Assembly: GCF_001026905.1 (NCBI RefSeq) | Contig: NZ_LAQL01000002.1 | Coordinates: 558,001 to 622,000, forward strand | DNA from: Kiloniella spongiae | Lineage (GTDB): Bacteria; Pseudomonadota; Alphaproteobacteria; Kiloniellales; Kiloniellaceae | Reading direction: 5' to 3' | Length of the DNA: 64,000 bases | In this document: piece by piece, positions 29,512-37,476 of the stretch | How the letters are laid out: every line of letters begins with the position of its first letter | Position numbering within the stretch: the stretch's first letter is position 1 | Translations under genes and position numbers: made by a program | Notes under the pieces: model-generated | The model's input: only the letters and a program-made list of their open reading frames with translations | Told to the model about the DNA's origin: nothing | Database searches by the model: none

Positions 29512-30906
29512 ATGGCAATTTGGATACCCAATCTTGATGGCCGACGCGGCCCTAAATATCTTCAAATCGTTGAAGCTATGGCAGAGGATATTTCATCAGG
29601 GAAGTTACCTTTTGGCACAAAGCTGCTTCCCCATCGGGAACTTGCGTATCAGCTTGGCCTTTCAGCAAACACAACGAGCCGCGCCTATGCCGAAGCGGTT
29701 AAAAGAGCTCTGCTACGAGGGGAAATTGGGCGTGGGACATTTGTTAGATCTCTGCATTCCACCTTACAGGAGGATAAGCCAAGTAACTTACATCGACGTA
29801 ATACAGGACCAATTGATTTATCGCAAAATTTACCATTCGCTGGCTTTGCGGAACCTTATGTCCGTCGTGCCTTAGAAGAGATTTCAAGTACTAAAAACCT
29901 CTCCCCATTAATGGACTATCAAACAGAAGAAGACCTGCGACATCACTGTGATGCTGGAAAAATTTGGCTAGAAAGCTGTGATCTTGAAACAAAACAAGAT
30001 CAAATAATTACAACAATGGGTGGGCAACATGGTTTACTTTGTATTTTAATGGGATTACTGCAAGCAGGTGATCTATTATTAACAGAGGCTCTAACCTACA
30101 TGCCCTTTAGGGTCATGGCCGAGAGATTAGGAGTACATATAAAAACCGTCGCCATGGATGATGAAGGTCTTATCCCGGAAGCGTTTGAAGAACTTTGCAA
30201 ACATTCAAAACCGAAAGCCTTATATCTTACACCAACATTGCAAGCCCCGACCACATTGACGCTTTCAAAAGCACGGCGAGAAGCTATCGCCAGAATAGCT
30301 GAGAATAATACTGTCCTCATCATTGAAGATGATGTTTTTGGACTGTTAAACCCAGACAGCCCAGCCCCAATTGCAAAATCAGCTCCTCAGAATACGATCT
30401 ATGTCACAAGCCTTTCGAAATCCGTTGCGCCAGGGTTACGTGTTGGCTTTTTACACGCTCCCCCCCATTTGGTTCCCGCTTTGCGTAATGCCGTAAATTT
30501 GAGTGTCTGGATGACACCTCCTATAACATTAGAAATCGCAACAAAACTGATACACGATGGATCTGTTACGCACCTAACAACACAACAAAGAGAAACTGCA
30601 AAACATCGGCAATCATTAGCTAAATTCATTTTTGGGCAAACAAAATTTGCGGCCAACCCAAACGGGTTCCATATCTGGATGCCACTTCCAGATGGCTGGC
30701 GAGCAGACATCTTTCGAGACCAATGTCTTCGCCATGGTGTGCTGATTAACGAAGGTAGAAGCTTTACCTATGAAGCAAGTAATGCTCCCGAAGCGATAAG
30801 AATCTGTTTAAGTCACGAACCCGAAGAGCCAAGACTCACGGAAGGCCTAAAAAAGATTGCGGATTTACTCCATCTCAAACCAAACGAATGGAAGCTTAAT
30901 CTCTAA
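29512..30906 (+). CDS. MocR-type GntR/aminotransferase transcriptional regulator
   Basis: A 464-residue fusion of a GntR winged HTH (about 1-80; PHRELAYQLGLSANTTSRAY is the recognition region) with a fold-type I aminotransferase domain (about 100-460). The PLP lysine is Lys303 in TSLSKSVAPGLRVG, and EDDVFG (272-277) holds the ring-contacting residue. Such MocR proteins sense PLP or amines and control adjacent genes; here the divergent DMT transporter is the likely target. The start is ATG at 29512. Confidence 0.92.
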   Translation: MAIWIPNLDGRRGPKYLQIVEAMAEDISSGKLPFGTKLLPHRELAYQLGLSANTTSRAYAEAVKRALLRGEIGRGTFVRSLHSTLQEDKPSNLHRRNTGPIDLSQNLPFAGFAEPYVRRALEEISSTKNLSPLMDYQTEEDLRHHCDAGKIWLESCDLETKQDQIITTMGGQHGLLCILMGLLQAGDLLLTEALTYMPFRVMAERLGVHIKTVAMDDEGLIPEAFEELCKHSKPKALYLTPTLQAPTTLTLSKARREAIARIAENNTVLIIEDDVFGLLNPDSPAPIAKSAPQNTIYVTSLSKSVAPGLRVGFLHAPPHLVPALRNAVNLSVWMTPPITLEIATKLIHDGSVTHLTTQQRETAKHRQSLAKFIFGQTKFAANPNGFHIWMPLPDGWRADIFRDQCLRHGVLINEGRSFTYEASNAPEAIRICLSHEPEEPRLTEGLKKIADLLHLKPNEWKLNL

Positions 30907-30954
30907 ATAGAACATTTCAATTGATCTGTTCTTATGAAAAAGAGACACTGCGCT

Positions 30955-31169
30955 GGAATCGGTTTTCCGGATGAAAATTTGATCCGGAAATAATAGGGAA
31001 CATGGAGAGATCTACCCATCAGGGGATCTTGAATCGTGGCTGCCCCCGCAACTGTAAACGACTTAAAGCTTGTTATAACCACTGGTAACGTTCTCGGACA
31101 TCTAATTTCTGGAACGCATCGGGAAGGGACACTGCTCTTACGTCGGAAGCCAGGAGACCTGCCGATTTA
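30955..31169 (+). promoter_or_regulatory. Second cobalamin riboswitch, upstream of a DUF4198 gene
   Basis: It has AGATCTACCCATCAGGGGAT, CGTGGCTGCCCCCGCAACTG, ACCACTGG and GCCAGGAGACCTGCC in order. AATCGG (30957-30962) pairs with CCGATT (31162-31167) to close P1. The core is almost identical to the minus-strand riboswitch at 27395-27585. A 156-base expression platform follows, holding small hairpins (TGAAC/GTTCA near 31182, TTGTCA/TGACAA near 31295) before the start at 31326. Confidence 0.96.
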
Positions 31170-31325
31170 ACGTCACCTGTCTGATGAACGGGGTGTTCAT
31201 TAGGGCGGTTTTCCGTCGAGTGACGTGCCTGTCGACACTGGCAAGGCGCGGTTCTATGCTGATATTGAGATCAGCACCTAAACTCGCACTGCCATTGTCA
31301 TAACTTTTTTGACAAGGCGCGTACC

Positions 31326-32150
31326 ATGTTTTTACGATCTAAAGAAAAAAGGCCCTCACATTCGTTGCGGGCTCTTATCTTCACCCTCCCTTTAACAATA
31401 TTTTTCTCTCATTCAGCTATCGCTCATTTTATAGAGCTTATTCCTTCATCTTCATTGATTACCAAAAGTGCGGAGAGTGATTTTTCATTTGATATCCGCT
31501 TCACCCATCCCATGGAAGGGGCACCCATTATGGAAATGGAACGCCCCGATTTATTCGGCGTTCAAGTCGCTGGTAAAAAGTATGATTTAACAACGGCCCT
31601 TCAATCCGCAAAACTTAAAGGCAAACTCAACCCTGCAAATGCGACATCTTATAAAGCCAATCACAAAATAAAGCGTGCAGGCGATTATAGCTTCTACCTC
31701 GTCCCCAAACCCTATTGGGAACCTGAAGAACAGGCGATGATCATTCATTACACAAAAGTTGTGGTGAATGCCTATGGTTTGGAGAATGGGTGGGAGACAC
31801 CCGTCGGGTTGCCTGTCGAAATCATCCCCTTAAGCAGACCATATGGCCTGTGGACTAATAATATATTTTCCGGCCAAGTGCTCAATAACGGACAGCCAGA
31901 ACCCAGTGCTACCATCGAAATTGAGTATAGGGGAGAAGGAAAAATCGCGGTTCCAGCCACACCCTTTATCACCCAGATTGTTCGCGCTGACAAAAATGGT
32001 ATTTTTCACTATGCAATGCCAAAAGCTGGGTGGTGGGGGTTTGCTGCGTTACTTGATAACGGCAAAATGTTACCGGCACCGGACGGAACAGAAGCACAGG
32101 TAGAAGAAGGTGGATTGATTTGGGTGCACACCCAAGACATGCCGGAATAG
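31326..32150 (+). CDS. DUF4198 (NikK-like) protein under a cobalamin riboswitch
   Basis: A 274-residue exported protein with a signal peptide ending SHSAIAHF, so His becomes an early mature residue as in its paralogue at 26400-27191. Matching blocks include THPMEGAPIMEMERPDLFGV and VAGKKYDL and a GWWGFAALLDNG near the end. It stands alone behind its riboswitch, without transporter genes. It may supply metal or corrinoid precursor to the same ECF importer or to an outer-membrane partner elsewhere; that is inference. AAGG lies eight bases before the ATG. Confidence 0.85.
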   Translation: MFLRSKEKRPSHSLRALIFTLPLTIFFSHSAIAHFIELIPSSSLITKSAESDFSFDIRFTHPMEGAPIMEMERPDLFGVQVAGKKYDLTTALQSAKLKGKLNPANATSYKANHKIKRAGDYSFYLVPKPYWEPEEQAMIIHYTKVVVNAYGLENGWETPVGLPVEIIPLSRPYGLWTNNIFSGQVLNNGQPEPSATIEIEYRGEGKIAVPATPFITQIVRADKNGIFHYAMPKAGWWGFAALLDNGKMLPAPDGTEAQVEEGGLIWVHTQDMPE

Positions 32151-32199
32151 GTTTGTCGATTAAGAATTATTTTCTTAATCAATAGTGCTCTAGATAAAC

Positions 32200-32240
32200 A
32201 ACAAAGCGGTGGGCACAGCTATAGAGTCCACCGCTTAATT
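32200..32240. terminator. Hairpin between DUF4198 gene and CBS gene
   Basis: AAGCGGTGG and CCACCGCTT form a nine-base-pair stem with a 15-base loop. It lies between the convergent genes and is followed by AT-rich sequence, so it probably ends one or both transcripts. A smaller AT-rich hairpin (GATTAAGA/TCTTAATC type) lies at 32158-32181. Confidence 0.6.
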
Positions 32241-32268
32241 ATTCCAACTATATATACGTAAAACAGCC

Positions 32269-32793
32269 TTAGCCTGACATATAAGCCATCATCTGTTCGT
32301 TTTCATACTCTAGCTCTAAAAGACGTTTACGCACGACATCACCAATAGAAATCATGCCGCATAGCTTGCCATCAGAAACGACAGGCATATGACGAAAACG
32401 ACCATCTGTCATTTTTTGCATAACCTCGTGCACTCGCGCATCCGGCGCACAGCACACAGGGTTAGCTGTCATAATCGTATCAATCTTTTCCGCAAATAGC
32501 TCTGGACCTTTTTGACCAATTCCAACCACAACATCGCGCTCGGACACGATACCGATAGGTCGATTGCTGTCATCCGCAACAACCAGGGCGCCAATCTTAA
32601 ATGAATTGAGCATATCGATTACTTCTTGAACCGTATGCCCCGTTGTAATTGTATGAATCTCCCCGCCTTTGTCAGCGAGAATATCCTTTACCGCACCACC
32701 GGAAGCTCCCCCAGAAGCACCACTAACCTGCCCTGAGCCAGAACCGCTATCACTTTGATAAACTGCGGCACTGAAATCACCGGAAAATAGCAT
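32269..32793 (-). CDS. Tandem CBS-domain protein with Gly/Ser-rich N-terminus
   Basis: A 174-residue protein with two CBS repeats: about 38-95 (DILADKGGEIHTITTGHTVQ, VVADDSNRPIGIVSERDVV) and about 105-160 (IMTANPVCCAPDARVHEVM, MPVVSDGKLCGMISIGDVV). Such Bateman modules bind adenine nucleotides and act as energy or redox sensors. The N-terminal 35 residues are nearly all Gly, Ser, Ala and Gln (residues 13-34), an unusual flexible tail. The start ATG at 32793 follows GAGGATGATA. It is monocistronic and no partner is evident. Confidence 0.87.
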   Translation of the reverse strand: MLFSGDFSAAVYQSDSGSGSGQVSGASGGASGGAVKDILADKGGEIHTITTGHTVQEVIDMLNSFKIGALVVADDSNRPIGIVSERDVVVGIGQKGPELFAEKIDTIMTANPVCCAPDARVHEVMQKMTDGRFRHMPVVSDGKLCGMISIGDVVRKRLLELEYENEQMMAYMSG

Positions 32794-32864
32794 TTATCAT
32801 CCTCCTCGTGTTCTGCTGTTTTTTAGAGTATAGCACAAGAATTTTAGGACATAACTTTTGTTTC

Positions 32865-32922
32865 AAAAAAGTTCCCGGAAGATCTAATCAAAGATAACTT
32901 CCCTAAAAAAACTTCCGGGACA
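32865..32922 (-). terminator. Hairpin downstream of the MipA-like gene
   Basis: On the minus strand CCCGGAAG pairs with CTTCCGGG, with a 31-base loop, and AACTTTTTTG follows. It lies 40-100 bases after the MipA stop and would terminate that transcript. The long loop lowers confidence. Confidence 0.55.
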
Positions 32923-32962
32923 GTTGGCGGATCGGAAAGCTTGCTTGAGAATTTAGGTAAAG

Positions 32963-33865
32963 TTAGAAATGATAAGTAATGGCGAGGCCGCTGAAGAACT
33001 GGTTTTTGCTCTCAACGAAGGGGCTGTCTGCAGCATCCCCGAGCAAACGTGCATAGCCCAATGACCCTGTCATTGCCCAGTTTTCGTCAAAGCTGTAGAT
33101 CGCGTTAAGATTCAGCCCCACATCTTTAAAACCAGCATCAGCATCATGTTGGTTATACTTACTTCTCGAAGCCTGTTTACTGTTTACGCCAAAATAGGAC
33201 TGCATATAATCTTCTGATGCCCAACTAACAGATGGTCCGGCTGAAATCCAAAGACGTTCGTCAAAAAAGCTATGACGATATTCCGCGCTAAAACTAGCAA
33301 GAAGCCCCTTATCTTCGCCGCTCAAATCCTGGGTAACGTCCAACTCTAACGCGTACATTCCCAAATCAATTTCAGCAAAGGCAGTACCCTCTAGCCCGTC
33401 ATCGACATCTCCTAGCCCTTTAAGGGCAGAGTTATCATCTTCGTCTCGTCCACCATCATAATTCAGGGAAATGCCCCCACTAAAATGCTCTGAACGTAAT
33501 AATGTCGCGCCTATGCCGCGGTCAACAGAGATAAAAAAGGTATCATCACGCCAGGAAGCTTCGAGAATAGGCATTGCCCCAACATCATAATCGTCAGAAC
33601 CTTCATAATCAGGCCCAACCCCAGCACCAGCACCAATGGTAAAATCCCAATCACTTAATGCTGCATCTACAACGCTGTCTGATTCAGTATTATCTGGCGC
33701 AATTTGATCGCCCGCGATAGCCGGAGACACAAAACCTATAGAAATAAATGATGTGAGAAGAGCAAACCTAGCCAGTTTACTTTGAATAATATAACTCGCC
33801 TTAACACCTACGGCTGTCGCAACAGATGAAGACATATAAGAACATATTGAACGGCGCCTAAGCAT
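32963..33865 (-). CDS. MipA/OmpV-family outer membrane protein
   Basis: A 300-residue protein with an N-terminal signal region (hydrophobic core about 33-48, ending SPAIAGD) and a beta-barrel pattern of alternating residues. Typical blocks are WDFTIGAGAGVGPDYEGSDD near the start and LGYARLLGDAADSPFVESKN before the C-terminal YHF, the aromatic ending of outer membrane barrels. The family includes MltA-interacting scaffold proteins and OmpV. The start is either 33865 or the ATG at 33835 (MSSSVATAV); the later one gives a more normal signal peptide. Confidence 0.88.
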   Translation of the reverse strand: MLRRRSICSYMSSSVATAVGVKASYIIQSKLARFALLTSFISIGFVSPAIAGDQIAPDNTESDSVVDAALSDWDFTIGAGAGVGPDYEGSDDYDVGAMPILEASWRDDTFFISVDRGIGATLLRSEHFSGGISLNYDGGRDEDDNSALKGLGDVDDGLEGTAFAEIDLGMYALELDVTQDLSGEDKGLLASFSAEYRHSFFDERLWISAGPSVSWASEDYMQSYFGVNSKQASRSKYNQHDADAGFKDVGLNLNAIYSFDENWAMTGSLGYARLLGDAADSPFVESKNQFFSGLAITYHF

Positions 33866-33954
33866 GATTCCCTCATTAAACAGCGAAAATATATCGTCGT
33901 TATAAAGGGGTTTTCTGACAGAGAGCTGACCGTCCTGATTTAAAGAAAATTATT

Positions 33955-34527
33955 TTAAGCCAGGGCCAATTCCGTGCCAGAAAAATCGCCGATATAGCAT
34001 TCAGGAATGATTGTTTTGTGAGGTTTATCACTACTATGCGTCTCAGGTCCCACCTGTTCAAAAAGTCGTTGGACATCTCTTACTGATAATCCATCCCATG
34101 ACGGTTGTAGAGCCCGACAAATTGAATCTTCCAGTTGCTTATAAATAGCTTTGATAAAGGTTTTTTGATCAGAAGATGCTTTCAGAGAATAAACACTTGG
34201 CATTTTCCAATGGACTCGCAATGCACCTAAAGGGCCTAAAACAGGTTGATTTTCATCTGGCGCACTCATGCTGATGACGAGATCAATATCCGGAGATCCA
34301 TCTTCCATATAAAGTTTATGTGTTTTTGAAAAAAGTCCCGCAGTGTCATATCCCTTGGCATCAAGAAACTGTTCAACCATCGGCAACATCTGTCCATCAG
34401 GTTGCGTTCCTGCGCTAAAGGACCGAACACGCCCACCCCCAAAATCCCTGAGAAGAGTTTCGGCAATTAAGCTTCTCACAGAATTAGCTGTACTTAAAAA
34501 AAGAATATGAACTGGTTTATGCACCAT
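33955..34527 (-). CDS. ArsC/low-molecular-weight phosphatase fold protein lacking catalytic cysteines
   Basis: A 190-residue protein whose N-terminus HILFLSTANSVRSLIAETLL aligns with the P-loop of LMW tyrosine phosphatases and thioredoxin-type arsenate reductases (consensus C-x5-R). The nucleophile Cys is Ser12; Arg18 is kept. The redox Cys pair of ArsC is also gone (SMSAPDENQP region), and the acid Asp after HW is missing (HWKMPSV). A C-terminal extension of about 50 residues follows. It is therefore probably not an enzyme, and might bind phosphate, arsenate or a phosphoprotein. Ser12 is clear in the DNA (AGT). It stands alone. Confidence 0.8.
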   Translation of the reverse strand: MVHKPVHILFLSTANSVRSLIAETLLRDFGGGRVRSFSAGTQPDGQMLPMVEQFLDAKGYDTAGLFSKTHKLYMEDGSPDIDLVISMSAPDENQPVLGPLGALRVHWKMPSVYSLKASSDQKTFIKAIYKQLEDSICRALQPSWDGLSVRDVQRLFEQVGPETHSSDKPHKTIIPECYIGDFSGTELALA

Positions 34528-34726
34528 TATTCCAAACCTTTGCGAATATTCCGGCCTTAACGAACAATTGTTTGGTCCAGAATATCTAGATTGACACGCT
34601 GGGGATTAATATCTTGGGAATTGATACATCAGGAAAATATCAATTAGATGAAAATCACATGACCTATTTATGACTTACTCGCGTTACTCTTTTTTATAAA
34701 TGGCTGCCTTCATCAATGTATGGCCA

Positions 34727-35647
34727 TTAATGTATGGCTTGAGCCGTCTTAAAAATTTTCAAAAATTCATTCATCACGGATCTGATGGCGGGCACAAAGC
34801 GCAAATCACCATGTACAATCAGGTAAAGATTTGAAACCAAACCCGGAATATCAGGCGTTAACCTTTTCAACTCTGCATCATGATCACCTGCCGCCGAAGG
34901 TAGCAAACCAATACCTAAATTCTCCCGCAACATTGCTTGCATCATCATCGCGTGGTTAATTCGAATAACCGGAGTTACCATTTTCAAGGTTGATCGCATC
35001 CAGGCTGCATCGGGCTGATAGCTATGTTCTTCATCCCATCCGACCCACGGTAAATCTTTTTGCCAAAGCCACGCCCCCAAATCCTCTTCTTGTGGCAAAG
35101 GATCAATATCGCTTTTCTTCGATGCAAAGACGGCAAAAGGCATTTCGGCTAATTTTTGTGTATAGAGATTTCCTTGCTTCGGTTTGCAAAAGCGGATGAG
35201 CAAATCCGCTTCACGCCTTGAGAGGCTCGCCTCAACATGTGTCGTGATTAGTTCCAGTTCAATTCCGGGGAGCACTTTTCTAATTTGATGGACATGCTTG
35301 GAAAGCAACATCCCGGCCTGTTCATTCATTGACACTCTAACGGTCCCGACCGAGTCCGCTGCTAAAAGTGTGCTTTGACGATTTAATGTTTCAGCAGCCT
35401 CAGCCATGGGAAAGGCTTTTGACGCCAGCATTACACCAGCTTCCGTAGGCGATAAGCCTTCTGACAATCGCTCAAACAGACGGCTCTTCAATCCATCCTC
35501 TAACGATTTTATACGGCGCCCCACAGTAGGTTGGCTAATGCCCAGTTCTCTTGCCGCGGCAGAAAAAGACCTCATTTCATAAACGGAAAGAAAGACTCTT
35601 ATATCATCCCAGTCATAAGGTGACTTAAGCATCACGCATCCATTCAA
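34727..35647 (-). CDS. LysR-family transcriptional regulator
   Basis: A 306-residue LysR protein. The HTH is SFSAAARELGISQPTVGRRIKSLE (about 28-51), followed by a substrate-binding domain of type 2 fold. The DNDxxF-type opening (WDDIRVFLSVYEMRSFS) resembles LysRs that control oxidoreductases or transporters. It is divergent from the DMT transporter at 35747 with a 99-base AT-rich gap, so that gene is the likely target. Starts at 35647 or 35632 (MLKSPYDWDD) are both possible, the latter being more usual. Confidence 0.9.
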   Translation of the reverse strand: MNGCVMLKSPYDWDDIRVFLSVYEMRSFSAAARELGISQPTVGRRIKSLEDGLKSRLFERLSEGLSPTEAGVMLASKAFPMAEAAETLNRQSTLLAADSVGTVRVSMNEQAGMLLSKHVHQIRKVLPGIELELITTHVEASLSRREADLLIRFCKPKQGNLYTQKLAEMPFAVFASKKSDIDPLPQEEDLGAWLWQKDLPWVGWDEEHSYQPDAAWMRSTLKMVTPVIRINHAMMMQAMLRENLGIGLLPSAAGDHDAELKRLTPDIPGLVSNLYLIVHGDLRFVPAIRSVMNEFLKIFKTAQAIH

Positions 35648-35746
35648 TAATGAATATCAAAGTTACAATTATTTTCATACCATACATTTATGAATAGATC
35701 TATTTTATAGATATATAAATAATCAGACGATCTAAAGGTTAGATAG

Positions 35747-36652
35747 ATGTCCGTAAGCGCAGATCAAAACAAAACAAATTTTCAGGCCATGCTGGCCGTA
35801 TTGTTTGCTGCCTTTTTATTCTCGGCTATGTTTGCGCTTCCAAAAGGAAGCGCCACAGACCTACAATGGTTTCAAATCGTTTTCATACGCTATACAGGAG
35901 GATTAATTTTTCTGCTGCCAACCGTGTGGCGCTGGCACTACAAAGGTAACAGCCTGAGAAGCAGTTTCGGTCTTTTACATATCGGGCGTTCAATTGCCGG
36001 GATTGGTTCAGTTGCCTGTGTTGTTATTGCCTCTTCACAGATCCCGCTTGCTGATGTCATAACCATCAGCTTCTCCAATGGTGCCATTGTCCTTATACTT
36101 GCAGGCATCATACTAGGTGAGCGTGTTTTCCCCCGCCATTGGGCATCAATTATCATCACCATCTTTGGTGCAAGCCTTGTTGCTGCCAACAGCGCAGAAG
36201 GGAGTCAAAGTTCCTTTTTTAGCACAGCTGCCCTCATTGCATTACTTGCGGCTTGCTGTATGGCTATTGAAATAATCGTTATTAAATTCGTTAGTGAACG
36301 GGAAACCATTCCCGTAACCCTCCTGTACGTCAATGGTATCGCAAGCCTCTTATTGCTGATCCCATCATTGATTTGGGGACAATGGCAAGGTTTGGAAAAT
36401 TGGTGGCCGATTCTTCTTATGGGCCCCATTGCCATTCTCGGGCAGGCCCTTAACCTCTTCGCCTTCAGAAAAGCAGATGTGGTTCTGCTGACACCCTTAA
36501 CCTATAGCTCGATCTTATTTTCAGCGCTGTTAGGCTTTCTTCTCTTTGATGAGCATTTGAGTTGGCACACAGCTCTCGGGGCAATCATCATTATCACGGG
36601 TTGTTTGATTGGGATGGGCATCTATCGTAAAAGTCTTCCACAATCTCAATGA
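35747..36652 (+). CDS. EamA-type DMT transporter
   Basis: A 301-residue membrane protein of ten helices with two EamA repeats (about 12-140 and 155-290). The first repeat holds IGRSIAGIGSVACVVIASSQIPLADV, and the second ends TPLTYSSILFSALLGFLLFDE, typical of the RhaT/EamA superfamily. The substrate is unknown. It is divergent from a LysR gene and 110 bases ahead of a GntR gene on the same strand. It is not closely similar to the other DMT protein at 28468-29430. Confidence 0.9.
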   Translation: MSVSADQNKTNFQAMLAVLFAAFLFSAMFALPKGSATDLQWFQIVFIRYTGGLIFLLPTVWRWHYKGNSLRSSFGLLHIGRSIAGIGSVACVVIASSQIPLADVITISFSNGAIVLILAGIILGERVFPRHWASIIITIFGASLVAANSAEGSQSSFFSTAALIALLAACCMAIEIIVIKFVSERETIPVTLLYVNGIASLLLLIPSLIWGQWQGLENWWPILLMGPIAILGQALNLFAFRKADVVLLTPLTYSSILFSALLGFLLFDEHLSWHTALGAIIIITGCLIGMGIYRKSLPQSQ

Positions 36653-36683
36653 GATATTAATCTCTGAATTTGGTGTATTATAG

Positions 36684-36725
36684 TTCGGTAATGTTTTCTC
36701 GGTGATGTTCTTCCGGTAACGCCCA
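36684..36725. repeat. Imperfect 14-base tandem repeat upstream of the GntR gene
   Basis: Three degenerate units run in tandem: TTCGGTAATGTTTT, CTCGGTGATGTTCT and TCCGGTAACGCCCA. They lie 38-79 bases before the GntR start. They may be binding sites or a slippage product. Confidence 0.4.
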
Positions 36726-36762
36726 AAGCCTCCCGAACGACAAGGGTTGATAAAAACACTCT

Positions 36763-37461
36763 ATGACCAACGATCACAGCGACTTGAAAAGCATTGTCTC
36801 TCGTTTTACCGATGAGCAGGTATCAACCCCTGTTTTTGTCGCCAACGTCCTGCGTGAAGCAATTATTTCAGGCACGTTGCCACCTCACAGCCTTGTCCGA
36901 CAGGATACAGCTGCCGATGCAATGGGGGTCAGCAAAATTCCTGTCCGGGAAGCTCTAAGAACACTGGAAGGTGAAAACCTGATTAGCTTTGAACGGAACA
37001 GAGGCGCACGGGTTTTACCGGGATCTATTCGCGAAATGATTGAAATTTTTGAACTCAGAAAAGTGATAGAACCACATTTATTGCAGCTCTCGATCCCGAA
37101 CCTTACGGATGAAGATCTCACCAACGCCCAAAATCTGATTACCCGTGAAGCCCAGTCAACAAACCAGAAAGAACTGGGCGAGCTTAACCGTCAATTCCAT
37201 GAAATCATTCTATCCGGCGCCAAAGAAACCATCGGGTATAAATTCCAAAGTATTCTTTTTACCACATCAGAACGCTATTTGAGATTGAGCTTAAAAGAAC
37301 CCTCTTCTCAAACCCGAAGCAATGCAGAGCACCAGCAATTAGTTACCGCCTGTATTGCCCGCGATGGCAATAGAGCAAAAGAGCTCCTCGTCAAACACCT
37401 GGAATCAGCTCAGAATGTTATTCACGAGAAGCTCAAGCAGGATAAATCCGTAGATCCGTAA
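36763..37461 (+). CDS. GntR-family (FadR/FCD) transcriptional regulator
   Basis: A 232-residue regulator with a GntR winged HTH (about 20-85; DAMGVSKIPVREALRTLEGE is the recognition region) and a C-terminal all-helical FCD domain (about 90-220) with RQFHEIILSGA, whose His is one of the usual metal/ligand residues. FCD regulators usually respond to organic acids or sugar acids. It is convergent with the flavoprotein gene of the amine cluster, 15 bases apart, and could control it. Confidence 0.9.
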   Translation: MTNDHSDLKSIVSRFTDEQVSTPVFVANVLREAIISGTLPPHSLVRQDTAADAMGVSKIPVREALRTLEGENLISFERNRGARVLPGSIREMIEIFELRKVIEPHLLQLSIPNLTDEDLTNAQNLITREAQSTNQKELGELNRQFHEIILSGAKETIGYKFQSILFTTSERYLRLSLKEPSSQTRSNAEHQQLVTACIARDGNRAKELLVKHLESAQNVIHEKLKQDKSVDP

Positions 37462-37476
37462 GCTTGCAAAGTTTTC

